This document shows, piece after piece, positions 29,037-41,049 of a stretch of 64,000 nt of DNA. Each line of letters opens with the position of its first letter. Within the stretch, counting starts at the first letter, position 1. A program made the translations under genes and the position numbers. The notes under the pieces were generated by a model. It was not told the DNA's origin. It did no database searches and worked only from the letters and a program-made list of their open reading frames with translations. This DNA comes from Streptomyces thinghirensis (GTDB lineage: Bacteria; Actinomycetota; Actinomycetia; Streptomycetales; Streptomycetaceae). The DNA lies in the NCBI GenBank assembly GCA_021502835.1, contig JAKFGP010000056.1, positions 1 to 64,000 of the forward strand, in the 5' to 3' direction.

Positions 29037-30034
29037 TCACCGATCGGGTTCGGGATCCTTCAGCCAATTGATCAGTTCGGTGGAGAACGCGACCGGATCC
29101 TCTTCGTGCGGGAAGTGCCCGAGCCCGTCGAACAGCCGCCAGCGGTAGGGCGCTTCGACGTACTGCCCGGACCCGGCCGCGCTCCGCGTCCGCATCACGG
29201 GGTCCAGCGAACCGTGCAGATGCAGGGGTGGGCACGCGTACCGGCCGCTTCATACGGCGGTAGAACTGGATGCCGTCCGGACGCGCCAGGGAGCGCACCA
29301 GCCAGCGGTACGGCTCGACGGAGCAGTGGGCCGTGGAGGGGATGCACATGGCCCGGCGGTAGATCTCCACCGCCTCGTCGTCCAAGGGGCGCGGCCCCGA
29401 CCAGTTGTGGATCAGCCGGCCGACCAGCGCGCCGTCGTCCGCGGTCAGTTGGCGCTCCGGGACCCAGGGGCGCTGGAAGCCCCAGATGTAGGACCCCGCC
29501 CGGGTCTGACGGACGTCCCCGAGCATCGCCGAGCGCCAGCGCCGGGGATGCGGCATGGACGAGACCGCGAGCCGCCGCACGAGCTTGGGCCGCATCGCGG
29601 CGGCCGTCCAGGCCAGGTAGCCGCCCAGGTCGTGGCCGACCAGCGCGGCGTCCGGCTCGCCGAGCGAGCGGACCACGCCGGTGATGTCGAGGGCGAGGCC
29701 GGCGGGGTCGTAGCCGCGTGGGGTGCGGTCGCTGCCGCCGACGCCGCGCAGGTCCATGGCGACGGCGCGGAAACCGGCGTCCGCGAGGGCCACCAGCTGG
29801 TGCCGCCAGGTCCACCAGAACTGGGGAAGCCGTGCAGCAGAAGTACCAGCGGCCCGTCACCCAGCTCGGCGATGTGGAAGCGGGCGCCGTTGGCGGCGAC
29901 GTCCCGGTGGGTCACCTCGTGCCCGCTCGGGATGTCGTGCCGTACGACCGAGGTGGGTTGTTGCGCCGATGGGGATTGCCCCGAAGGGGTTGTCCCGAAG
30001 GGGGACTGTCCCGAAGGGATGGAGAGCCCGTCAT
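29037..30034 (-). CDS. Alpha/beta hydrolase (epoxide hydrolase-like), frameshifted
   Basis: It starts at ATG 30034 (MTGSPSLRDS). A leader with repeated PSGQSP-like units is followed by GHEVTHRDVAANGARFHIAE, GPLVLLLHGFPS (oxyanion), RAVAMDLRGVGGSDRTPRGY, and ALVGHDLGGYLAWTAAAMRP with the nucleophile Asp in GHDLGG. The C-terminus FSTELINWLKDPEPDR-like ends at 29037-29039. Slips occur near 29810, 29240 and 29160. Its start overlaps the stop of the holin-like gene (ATGA). The leader repeats CCCGAAGGGG on DNA (29975-30020). Confidence 0.82.
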
Positions 30035-30519
30035 GAGGACGAGCGTGCCACAGCCTCGATGGCTTCGGGGGACCGGTCTGCGGGCAGTTCCGGCGCCGGG
30101 TGCGGCTTGGCGTTCTGCAGGACACCCGCCGACTGCTTCACGGACGCGGCGACCTTCTGCGGGCCGCGACCCTTCTTGGCCTTCTTCGCGAAGACGATGC
30201 CGATCAGCGCGAGGAGAGCGGCGAGGAGGACGTTCGCCGCGAAGGACAGCAGGAAGCAGACCGCCAGGTTCCAGTCGCTCCAGGTCCGGATGGCGTAGGC
30301 CAGCGCGAAGCTCAGCATCGGCAGCGAGAACAGGAGACCGGCGCCGGCCAGCGAGAACGCGCCGCCGCTCGTCGCCCCACGCTTGACGTCCTGCCTCAGC
30401 TGCGCCTTGGCCAACGCGATCTCGTCGTGCACGAGCGCCGACAAGTCGGTGGTCGCCGAGGCGAACAGCTGACCGATGCTGCGTTCGGTGCCGACCGGGC
30501 TGCCGTCGGGTGCGCTCAT
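30031..30519 (-). CDS. Phage_holin_3_6-like small membrane protein
   Basis: This is an intact 162-residue protein from ATG 30519, with ribosome site AGGGAGA. MSAPDGSPVGTERSIGQLFA is followed by an amphipathic region (DLSALVHDEIALAKAQLRQDV) and two helices (AFSLAGAGLLFSLPMLSFALAYAI and LAVCFLLSFAANVLLAALLALIGIVF). A Lys-rich and Pro/Ala tail follows. It matches the 'phage holin family' proteins (PF07332) that are chromosomal in actinobacteria and not part of prophages. The function is unknown. Its stop overlaps the hydrolase start. Confidence 0.85.
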   Translation of the reverse strand: MSAPDGSPVGTERSIGQLFASATTDLSALVHDEIALAKAQLRQDVKRGATSGGAFSLAGAGLLFSLPMLSFALAYAIRTWSDWNLAVCFLLSFAANVLLAALLALIGIVFAKKAKKGRGPQKVAASVKQSAGVLQNAKPHPAPELPADRSPEAIEAVARSSS

Positions 30520-30634
30520 CGCGGTCTCCCTCTTCTGCTGGCTCATCTGCGTACGGTTCCGTGGCTGTCGTGTGCTGCCCGCCTGCTGCAGGCCCGACCG
30601 CGTACGGTCCGTCTTTTTGTACCGTCTCGTCAGA

Positions 30635-32058
30635 TCATGCCGGACGGTCGCCCTCATCGCCTCGCCCCGCCGGGTCACTTCGGCAAGCCCGTGGCGCTCC
30701 TGGGTCTTCTCCCGGGCGAGCCGGCGGTGCTCGGCGGCCTTCTTCTCGTGGATGGCGGCCATGCGCAGGTGGTACGCCGGGGTCGTCCTCCTCGTAGATG
30801 TCCGGGATGCCGCTGAGGTCCTCGTCGCGCTCCTCGGCCTCGGTCATGCGCCGGTACTTGGCGTTCCGCACCTTCAGCAGCACCGTGGCCAGGAGCGCCG
30901 CCATCAGGGAGCCCATCAGGACGGCGGCCTTGACCTGGCCGGTCATCTCACCGTCGCCCTCGAAGGCCAGCTCACCGATGAGCAGCGAGACGGTGAACCC
31001 GATACCGGCCAGGGTCGCCACCGCGAACACGTCAGCCCATTCAGGTCGTCGCTGAGCGAGGCCCGGGTGAAGCGTGCCGTCAGCCAGGTCCCGCCGAAGA
31101 TGCCGAGCGTCTTGCCGACCACGAGCCCGAGCACGACACCGAGGGTCTCCGGCTTGGTGAACACGTCGGCGAGCGCACCACCCGAGAGTGCGACACCCGC
31201 ACTGAACAGCGCGAACAGCGGCACTGCCAGGCCGGCCGACAGGGGCCGCACGAGGTGCTCCGATGTGCTCGCCCGGGAGTGCCGCTCACCTTCGCGGGTG
31301 TGGCAGCGCAGCATCAGGCCCATCGCGACGCCGGCGATGGTGGCGTGGACGCCGCTGTTGTACATCAGCCCCCAGATCACCAGGCCGAGCGGGACGTACA
31401 CGTACCAGCCGCGTACGCCCCTTGCGCAGCAGCAGCCAGAAGACGCCGAGACCGACGACCGCGCCGCCGAGCGCGGCGAAGTTGAGCGACTCGGTGAAGG
31501 ACCGCGATGATCAGGATCGCGAACAGGTCGTCGACGACGGCGAGCGTGAAAGGAAGGCGCGCAGGGCGCTCGGCAGGGACGTGCCGATGACGGCGAGTAC
31601 GGCGAGCGCGAACGCGATGTCGGTGGCGGTGGGCACGGCCCAGCCGGCCAGGGAGCCGCCGCCCGCGGAGCTGGTGACCGTGTAGACGACCGCGGGTACG
31701 GCCATGCCGCACAGCGCCGCCACCACGGGGAGCGCGGCGGCCTTCGGGTCCTTCAGGTCACCGGCGACCAGCTCGCGCTTGAGCTCGATGCCGGCGACGA
31801 AGAAGATCGCCAGCAGTCCGTCGGCGGCCCGGTGCGCGACCGACAGGTCCAGGCCGAGGGACTCGGGACCGAAGTGGAAGTGGCTGACGCTCGTAGCTGT
31901 CGCTCAGCGCCGGTATGTTCGCCCACACCAGCGCGGCGACCGCGGCGACGAGAGCAGGACGCCGCCGACCGTCTCGGTGCGCAGCGCCTCCGCGACGTAG
32001 TTCCGCTCCGGGAGGGACAGGCGTCCAAAGGCTTTGCGGGGGTGCGGGGCGCGGTCAC
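30635..32058 (-). CDS. nhaA: NhaA-type Na+/H+ antiporter, frameshifted
   Basis: The GTG at 32058 has ribosome site [17 protein letters not shown], then [56 protein letters not shown] (TDIAFA with the essential Asp pair in [11 protein letters not shown]) and [14 protein letters not shown] (VDD) are the NhaA hallmarks. Helices continue through [21 protein letters not shown] charged C-terminal tail ([25 protein letters not shown] and [20 protein letters not shown]) follows. Stop 30635. At least eight slips interrupt it. It exports Na+ against H+ at alkaline pH. Confidence 0.87.
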
Positions 32059-32246
32059 GGGGAGAACCTCCGGTCGGTGGGCAGCACGAAACACTTGCCG
32101 ACCAGACTTCCCGGCACACCATGAGGATCTTCGAGAGGGATTTCTTCGAGGATCTTGTTGAGGTCTCTTACGCGTTCCCAGCCTACCTAAACTGCGGCGA
32201 GGGTGCCGGGTGATCTCCGTGACGGTGCGTAATGGGGCACTCCATA

Positions 32247-32283
32247 CGAAAAGGGCACCCGGCGCGGTTCTCGCCGGGTGCCC
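32247..32283 (-). terminator. Intrinsic terminator of acsA
   Basis: The 12-bp stem 32253-32264 / 32272-32283 (GGGCACCCGGCG and complement) has a 7-nt loop. On the minus strand it is followed by TTTTCG. It lies just past the acsA stop. Confidence 0.8.
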
Positions 32284-32298
32284 CTCGGAGCGGGCGGT

Positions 32299-34255
<1,957 letters not shown>

Positions 34256-34472
34256 GACATCTCCCATTCTCAGGGTTGTCCGTTGTGTCCCAGGCCACAG
34301 CTCATCAGACCCGGGGGCCGGTGACAAGGGTCGACGGGCAATTGGTTTAGACCTGTCTGGCGATCGCCTGTCTTCGTGGCCAGTGGTCATCCGTACCCAC
34401 GGACGCCGACGGCGCGGGGTTCAGGGTCTGTAACACCCCTCACACTCCCCGCGCCTCGGCCCACCGTGTAGC

Positions 34473-37015
34473 TCAGGCGGTCAGGTCGGTCTCCAGCACC
34501 AGCTCGAACACCCCGTCCCCCGAGTCCTCGGAGAGCAGGTACGCCTGGGCCTCGCCCACGTGGAAGTACATGCCGTGCAGCTCCAGGTCGCCCGCGCCCA
34601 GCGCCCGGGACACCGCGTCGTGGGCGCGCAGGTGCTCCAACTGCTGGACCACGTTGGCCAGGCAGAGCTGCTCGGCCGCGTCGGCGGACCGGCGTCCGGC
34701 CAGGCGGGGTCGGGACGTCTCGTCCTCCCGGCATGCGTTCCAGGCTCGGCAGCCCGTGCCCGCAACCACCGCTTGAGCGGGGTCTGCGCGCCCCCGGGCT
34801 CGGCGCTGAGCAGCGCCTGCATGGCCCCGCAACCGGAGTGCCCGCACACCGTGATGGACCGGACCTTCAGGATGTCCACCGCGTACTCGATCGCGGCGGC
34901 CACCGAGTCGTCGCCGCTCTCCTCGCCGGGCAGCGGCACGAGATTGCCCACGTTGCGCACGACGAAGAGGTCACCGGGGCCGCTGGAGGTGATCATCGAC
35001 GTGACAACCCGCGAGTCGGCGCAGGTCAGGAACAGCTGAGAGGGCTGCTGCCCCTCGCGAGCCAGCCGGGCCAGCTCACCGCGCACCAGCGGGGCGGTGT
35101 TGCGCTGGAACGCGCTGATGCCGCGGGCCAGTTCCCGTCCGCTGGGCCCGTTGGGGCTGTTCGGTCTGATGGGCGCGTCGAGCTTGCCGGTTGTGCCGTT
35201 CCTGCCGGTCTTGCCGCTCGTGCCGGGCGCGTCGTGCCGTCCGGCTGATCCGGCTGATCTGTTGGGCCCGTTGGGTCCGTTGGAATCGTTGGGTCCGCTC
35301 GGACCGGTCGCCGCGTCGGCGTTCTCGCCGGCGGCTTCCTGCCGGTCCGTGCCGGGCGGGGATGCCGACTGCGTGGGTGTCGGCCGCGGGGTGCCGGCCG
35401 CGGGGTTCGCACTGGTGATTGCGCCAGGGCGTCCAGGGGCGGCAGCGGCAGCCGTCCAGGTCGGCCGGTTCGGAGATACGGGTGCCGGGCCGGCGGCCGG
35501 TGATGTCGACGGAGCCGCCTTGCGCGGTGTGCGTCCGCTGCCAGTCCTGCAGTGTCTCGTACGCCGCGTGGTCCATGAACGAGCCGTCCAGCTCCACAAC
35601 GGCGTCCGCACCTTGCGGAACGTGGTGCAGGACCCGGCTGAGCCTCGGCACCGCGAGGAACGTCAACTGGCCTCGACGTACGCGATGGACTCCTTGCGCC
35701 TCGTCGTGCGTGATCCGGGTGCGGGTCAGACGGTGCAGGGCGACACCGACGGCGACGGCGATGCCCAGCGCGACGCCCTCCAGGACGCCGAAGAACACCA
35801 CGCCGCAGGTGGTGACCGCGTAGACCAGCAGCCTCACGGTGGCGGGTCACCGTGCGGATGTGGTTCAACGACACCATCTTGAGGCCGACGGCCATGACCA
35901 GGGAGGCCAGCGCGGCGAGCGGGGATGAGCTCCAGGGCCGGGACCAGCAGCAAGTGCGGCGATCACTACGAGAACGCCGTGCAGCATCGTGGAGTTCCGG
36001 CTGACGGCGCTCGCGCCCACGTTCGCGGAACTGCGCACGGCCACACCGGCGATGGGCAGTCCGCCGAGCGACCCGGAGACGATGTTGGCGGCGCCCTGTC
36101 CGAGCAGCTCGCGGTCGAGGTCGGAGCGCTTGACGCGGCCGGTCAGGCCGGGCCGGGCGGCGGCCAGCTTGTCCACGGCGACCGCGCCGAGCAGGGACTG
36201 CACACTGCACACCAGCGTGGTCGTGAGGACGGCCGCGACGAGTCCGAGCACCGGGCCCTCGGGCGGCGTGGCCAAGGCGTGGCTGCTCCAGGACGGCAGG
36301 TCGACCTTGGGCAGGCGGAGCCGGCGAGGGCCGCGACCACGGTGGCGCCGGCGACGGCGATCAGGGCGGCGGGGAGCTTGCCCAGAAGCCGCCCGGCACG
36401 GCCGGGACGCGCGGCCAGAGCAGCAGCAGAATGGGGTCAGCACGCTCACCGCGAGGTCGGCCGGTCTGGGGCCCGCCAGCTGGGCCGGCAGGGCCCGCAG
36501 GTTGTCGGGCACGGAGCTCTGCGGGGTGCCGCCGAGGACGATGTGCAGCTGGGCGACGGCGATGGTGACGCCGATGCCGGCGAGCATGCCGTGCACGATG
36601 GCGGGGCTGACGGCGAGCGCGGAACGCGCCACGCGCAGACAGCCGAGGCCCAGCTGGGCGAGGCCGGCGAGCACGGTGACGGCACAGGTCGTACGCCATC
36701 CGTAGCGCACGATGAGGTCGGCGGTGACCACGGTGAGTCCGGCGGCCGGGCCGCTGACCTGGAGCGGGCAGCCGCCGAGCCAGCCGGCGACGATCCCGCC
36801 GCACTGCGCGGCGACGAGGCCGGCCTGGAGGGGCGCCGGTGGCGAGGGCGATGCCCAGGGAGAGGGGCAGGGCGATCAGGAAGACGGCGATCGAGGCCGA
36901 CAGGTCGGCGCCCGCGACGCGGAAGCGCCTGGGAGCACGCCGGGCGGCGGGCTGTGCGGTGGATGGACTGTTCGGTTCGGGCCGAATCGGCACGGGCGGG
37001 GACGCAGGCGGACAT
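34473..37015 (-). CDS. SulP-family transporter fused to a beta-carbonic anhydrase, frameshifted
   Basis: ATG 37015 starts [19 protein letters not shown]. The SulP membrane part has [68 protein letters not shown] and [26 protein letters not shown] shortened STAS-like region follows ([21 protein letters not shown]). An Asn-Gly-Pro/Ser-rich linker ([17 protein letters not shown]) leads to the beta-carbonic anhydrase: [15 protein letters not shown] (Cys, Asp, Arg) and [18 protein letters not shown] (His, Cys). Stop 34473-34475. A bicarbonate carrier joined to the hydrating enzyme suggests metabolite channelling. Ten or so slips are present. Confidence 0.85.
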
Positions 37016-37353
37016 GTTTTCCCGTCTCCTCCGGGGCTGCGCGGTCGCGGTCATGGTCGGTCCCCGCTGGACGGGGGCGGTTCGCGGCCGTGGGTCACGG
37101 CGTACAGCGGCGGGATGCCCGAGCGCTCGGTTGTGTTGCGCTCTGTAAACAGATCGTAATTCAGAGTAAAGAAGAGGCATAGACTTTTCCCCAAATGGCG
37201 TAATGCGCCGCTCAAGCAGGTGAATCGGGCTTTTCATCGGCTTGTCGTACTAATTCCTTCTCGCATTCGTGCCACCTTGACGGCGCTGACGGCACGTCCC
37301 GGCTCAGCACCCGACATCGCCCTCGTCGGCGTTGGCCCGAGAGAAGGAAGAAG
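37016..37353. promoter_or_regulatory. Divergent intergenic region, A+T-rich
   Basis: These 338 bases lie between the SulP fusion and the lipoprotein gene. The part 37130-37260 is the least G+C-rich DNA nearby and contains the dyad TCTGTAAACAGA (37142-37153) and the hairpin GGCG-TAAT-GCGCC (about 37197-37209). Promoters for both genes are expected here; I cannot fix -10/-35 boxes. Confidence 0.35.
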
Positions 37354-38648
37354 GTGGGCGGAACATGGCCGCCACCCAGAGGATCGCCGGCGCGCACCGC
37401 GATCGCCGCCGCGGTCTGCGCCGCGTCGCTCGCCGGTTGCGCGATCGGCAGCAGTAACGGTTCCGGTGACCGGGACGCACGATCCGCAGAAGGAGAAGGA
37501 AAAGCGGCACCGGCGCCCAAGAACGCGGTCCGGCTCATCGGCGACGGTTCCACCGCGTACACCGGAGCCCAGCCGCACCTGCCCCGCCCCGAACGCCTCA
37601 AGCCGGGTCAGAAGCCCCCGCAGTTCGTGGTGTTCTCCTGGGACGGCGCGGGCGAGGACAGCCAGAAGCTGTTCTCCCACTTCCGTGAAGTGGCCAAGGA
37701 GAACGACGCGACGATGACGTACTTCCTGAGCGGCGTGTACATGCTGCCGAAGGAGAAGCGGGACCTGTACCGGCCGCCGCAGCACTCCCCGGGCCGCTCC
37801 GACATCGGCTTCAACGACGAGCAGGGCATCGCCGACACCGTCAAACAGCTGAGACTGGCGTGGCTGGAGGGCAACGAGATCGGTACCCACTTCAACGGCC
37901 ACTTCTGCGGCGCCGGCGGCGGGGTCGGCGAGTGGTCCGTCGAGGAGTGGAAGGACGAGATCAACCAGGCCAAGCAGTTCGTGAAGACCTGGAAGACCAA
38001 CACCGGGGCGAAGAACGCCGCACCCCTGCCCTTCGACTACGACAAGGAGCTGATCGGCGCCCGCACCCGTGCCTGGAGGGCCAGAAGAACTTCATGCGGG
38101 CCGCCGCCGAGATGGGCTTCCGCTACGACAGCAGCGGCGTGAACAACCAGGTATGGCCGAAGAAGAAGCAGGAGCTGTGGGACCTGTCGATGCAGCTCGT
38201 GCCGTTCCCCGGGCACACCTTCGAGCAGCTCACCATGGACTACAACTTCATGGTCAACCAGTCGGGCACCACCACCCAGGGCGACCCGGCCAAGCACGAG
38301 TTCTGGGGCGACCAGATGCGCGACGGCCTGCTCCAGGGCTTCCAGCGGGCCTACGACGGCAACCGCGCACCTCTGATCATCGGCAACCACTTCGAGTCCT
38401 GGAACGGCGGCACCTACATGCGTGCCATCGAGGAGGTCATCGAGGGGGTGTGCACCAAGGACGAGGTGCGCTGCGTCTCCTTCCGGCAACTCGTGGACTG
38501 GCTGGACGCCCAGGACCCGAAGGTTCTGAAGAAGCTGCGCACCCTGGATGTCGGTGAGGCCCCGAAGAAGGGCTGGGCGTCCTTCCTCTCGGCCGCCCCC
38601 GCGCCGGCGCCGAAGGGCGTGCCCGGGGCGCCGGCCGCCAAGCAGTAG
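37354..38648 (+). CDS. Secreted lipoprotein related to polysaccharide deacetylases
   Basis: The GTG at 37354 gives [20 protein letters not shown] and a lipobox in AVCAASLAGCAIGSS; ATG 37365 in another frame is an alternative start. The exported part has PQFVVFSWDGAGEDSQKLFSHF, TMTYFLSGVYMLPKEK, LEGNEIGTHFNGHFCGAGG and APLIIGNHFESWNGGTYMRA. The SWDGAGE and HFNGHFC positions correspond to the Asp and His-x-x-x-His metal motifs of NodB-type deacetylases, but the family is an actinobacterial branch of unproven activity. One slip near 38085. The C-terminus is Ala/Pro-rich and stops at 38648. Confidence 0.75.
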
Positions 38649-38668
38649 CCGAGGCGCCGGGAACGGTC

Positions 38669-38700
38669 AGGGCGTCGTCACGCCGGGGCGACGACGCCCT
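38669..38700. terminator. Intrinsic terminator at the end of the convergent lipoprotein and CooC-like genes
   Basis: The 11-bp perfect stem 38669-38679 / 38690-38700 (AGGGCGTCGTC and complement) has a 10-nt loop. It overlaps the last codons of the CooC-like gene. Confidence 0.65.
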
Positions 38701-39655
38701 CGCCCAGCACGAACCCGGGGTCGACCTGCGCCACCAGGTCGGCCCCGGTGCGCTCGTTGCCCCAGCTGCGGGCGTTCTTCACGTGGAAGTGGACCATCTG
38801 GCGCGTGTAGCGCTCCGGGTCCCGCAGCTCGTACGTCGCGTCGACGGCCGTGTGCAGGGCGCTGAGCGCGGCGGTTGGCGTCCTCCAGGAGCTCGAACAG
38901 AGGTGGCCGGCCCTTCTCCATGGCGCGCACCCAGTCCGAGTGCCCGACGGTCACCAGCAGGTCGTCCCCCACCTGTTCACGGAGGAAGTCGAGGTCGTCC
39001 GGCCCCTCACTTTGTTGCCGACGACCTTCAGGGTGACGCCGAAGTCGCGGGCGTACTCCTTGTACTGGCGGTAGACGGAGACCCCCTTCCGGGTCGGCTC
39101 AGCGACGAGGAACGTGATGTCGAAGCGGGTGAACATGCCGGAGGCGAACGAGTCGAGCCGGCGGTCATGTCGACCACGACGTACTCGTCACGGCCGTCGA
39201 CCAGGTGGTTCAGACACAGCTCCACCGCTCCCGTCTTGGAGTGGTAGCAGGCGACACCCAGGTCTGCGTCCGTGAAGGGCCCGGTGACCATCAAACGGAC
39301 GGTCCCCCCGTCCAGTTCCACCGGCCGGGCGCAGGCGTCGTAGACCGGGTTGTCCTCGCGTACCCGCAGCAGGCGCGAGCCCTCGCCGGGCGGGGTGGTT
39401 TTGATCATCTTCTCGGCGGAGGCGATACGCGGGTTGGTGCCGCGCAGGTGCTCCCTTGATCAGCGGGAGGTGCTCGCCCATCGCGGGCAGCCCGGCCGCC
39501 TCCGCCTCGTCGAGCCCCGGCGCGGCCCCCAGGTGCTGGTTGATGTCGGCGTCGATCGCGACGACGGGTGCCCCGGTGGCGGCGAGATGACGGACGAACA
39601 GGGAGGACAGGGTGGTCTTGCCGCTGCCGCCCTTCCCGACGAAAGCAATTTTCAT
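38678..39655 (-). CDS. CooC/MinD-like P-loop ATPase, frameshifted
   Basis: ATG 39655 starts MKIAFVGKGGSGKTTLSSLF (GKGGSGKTT), then PVVAIDADINQHLGAAPGL. The CooC character shows in MVTGPFTDADLGVACYHSKTGAVELCLNHL and YVVVDMTAGS. MFTRFDITFLVAEPTRKGVSVYRQY and VVGNKV follow. The end reads VDPGFVLGEGVVAPA with the stop at 38678. CooC proteins insert nickel into carbon monoxide dehydrogenase. No such enzyme is visible nearby, so the client is unknown. Slips occur near 39455, 39160, 39010 and 38875. Confidence 0.78.
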
Positions 39656-39766
39656 GTTCACCAAGCGTAGTTGGGTGGTGGCCGTAGGTGGCACGGGAGT
39701 CCGGAGCCACGTGAAGAAGACCACTCGTTCGTGGGGTGTGGCGCCGGGATGCGTAGGGTCGTACTC

Positions 39767-40599
39767 ATGAGTACGACAGGCGCGACCGCCGATCCGCCCG
39801 CGGCCCTGGGCGCACTGCCCGGCGTGGCCGAGTCCGTGGAGTCCGTACGCAAGGCCGTGGACCGGGTCTACGGCCACCGGATCATGCGTCGCCGCAGCAA
39901 CGAGATCACCTCCGAGGCGGCCCTGCGCGCCGCCCGGGGCTCGGCGGCGCTGTCCGGGGCGGACTGGGCCCTGGAGGAGGTGCGCAGGCGGACCGACTTC
40001 AGTGGCGACGACGAGGCGCGTGCGGTGGGTGCGGCCCTGCGGCTGACCGCCGAGGCGGGGCAGCTGCTGTCCATCTGGCGGCAGTCCCCGCTGCGGGTCC
40101 TGGCCCGGCTGCACCTGGTGGCGGCCGCGGACAAGGCCGACCAGGTGGGACCCCCCCCCGGCCCCGCCAGAGGGCGAGCCGGTGGACGAGCCGCTCGTGG
40201 AGCTGCCGCTGCCCGACGCCCAGGAGGCGCACGGCCGCCTGGACGGCCTGGCCGCGCTGGTCATGGCGGGCGGGTCCGCGCCTGCTCTGGTGACGGCGGC
40301 CGTCGTGCACGGCGAGCTCCTGGCGTTGCGTCCCTTCACGACGCACAACGGTCTGGTCGCGCGCGCGGCCGAGCGCATCGTTCTGATCAACAGCGGTCTG
40401 GACCCGAAGTCGGTCTGTCCGGCCGAGGTCGGCCATGCCGAGCTGGGCCGCGCGGCCTATCTGGCGGCGCTCGACGGCTACGTCTCCGGGACCCCGCAGG
40501 GCATGGCCGCCTGGATCGCCCACTGCGGCAGGGCGGTCGAACTGGGCGCGCGCGAGTCGACGGCGGTGTGCGGAGGCGCTCCAGCGCGGGGCGGCGTAG
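39767..40599 (+). CDS. Fic-like protein with degenerate Fic motif
   Basis: ATG 39767 starts MSTTGATADPPAALGALPGV, ESVRKAVDRVYGHRIMRRRS. The later half has ALVTAAVVHGELLALRPFTTHNGLVARAAERIVL, which aligns with the Fic motif H-x-F-x-x-GNGR-x-x-R but with Arg-Pro-Phe for His-Pro-Phe and His-Asn-Gly-Leu for the GNGR loop. It is therefore probably inactive for AMP transfer or has another role. Streptomyces annotations call this gene an oxidoreductase, which the sequence does not support. A slip near 40155 lies in a C9 run, and a second near 40570 leads to the stop at 40597-40599. Confidence 0.65.
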
Positions 40600-40653
40600 G
40601 AGGACGGCGGGAGAGGCGCACGAGCGTCACACGCGAGGCGTACAAGAGGTGCC

Positions 40654-40857
40654 GTGGACGGAGAGTGCGGCGGTACGAGTGCTCAGTACCGCCGCTGGCA
40701 TGACCACCGGGTTACCAGGCGTCCTCGATGTGTTGCCCATCAGGTCGGGAACTTTGCCCGTCACCTGGTGCGGCTGGCCCGTAATCGACGGGTCGACGTC
40801 GCGTGGGTGCCCGGTGTTCATGCTCGGTCCGTGGGGCCAAATGCGTTCTTAAGGTGA
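40654..40857 (+). CDS. Small basic protein with a TTA codon (hypothetical)
   Basis: A 67-codon frame runs from GTG 40654: MDGECGGTSAQYRRWHDHRV, RNRRVDVAWVPGVHARSVGP, ending NAFLR. It is rich in Arg and His. The Leu codon at 40849-40851 is TTA, so expression would depend on bldA tRNA. Third-position G+C is lower than in neighbours and no family is recognised. It is followed by a good terminator on the same strand, which is mild support for a real transcript. Confidence 0.35.
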   Translation: MDGECGGTSAQYRRWHDHRVTRRPRCVAHQVGNFARHLVRLARNRRVDVAWVPGVHARSVGPNAFLR

Positions 40858-40922
40858 TCCTTTCGGATGTCCTCGGTCTCGCGGGCCGTTGATTCCTTTG
40901 TACTCCTGCCCCGGAGCAAGCG

Positions 40923-40948
40923 GAAGTGCCGACGGCACTTCTTTACTT
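40923..40948 (+). terminator. Classical rho-independent terminator
   Basis: The stem GAAGTGCC-GAC-GGCACTTC (40923-40941) is followed by TTTACTTTTG. It ends the plus-strand unit that includes the Fic-like gene. Confidence 0.8.
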
Positions 40949-40960
40949 TTGCGCTCATAC

Positions 40961-41044
40961 GCGGGTGAAAGGGCGCATCCAGGGATCGGCGAGTGAAAGG
41001 GCGCATCCGGGGATCGGCGGGTGGAAGGGCGCATCCGGGGATCG
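40961..41044. repeat. 28-bp tandem repeat, three copies, intergenic
   Basis: Units 40961-40988, 40989-41016 and 41017-41044 share GAAAGGGCGCATCC-GGGATCG with single changes. The unit length is not a multiple of three, so it is unlikely to be coding. It lies at the 3' end of the HAD phosphatase gene. Confidence 0.85.
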
Positions 41045-41049
41045 GCGGT

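Noticed and set aside
30031..30519. Holin-like gene as a sign of a prophage
   Set aside because: No integrase, capsid, lysin or att site nearby. This family is a normal actinobacterial chromosomal membrane protein.
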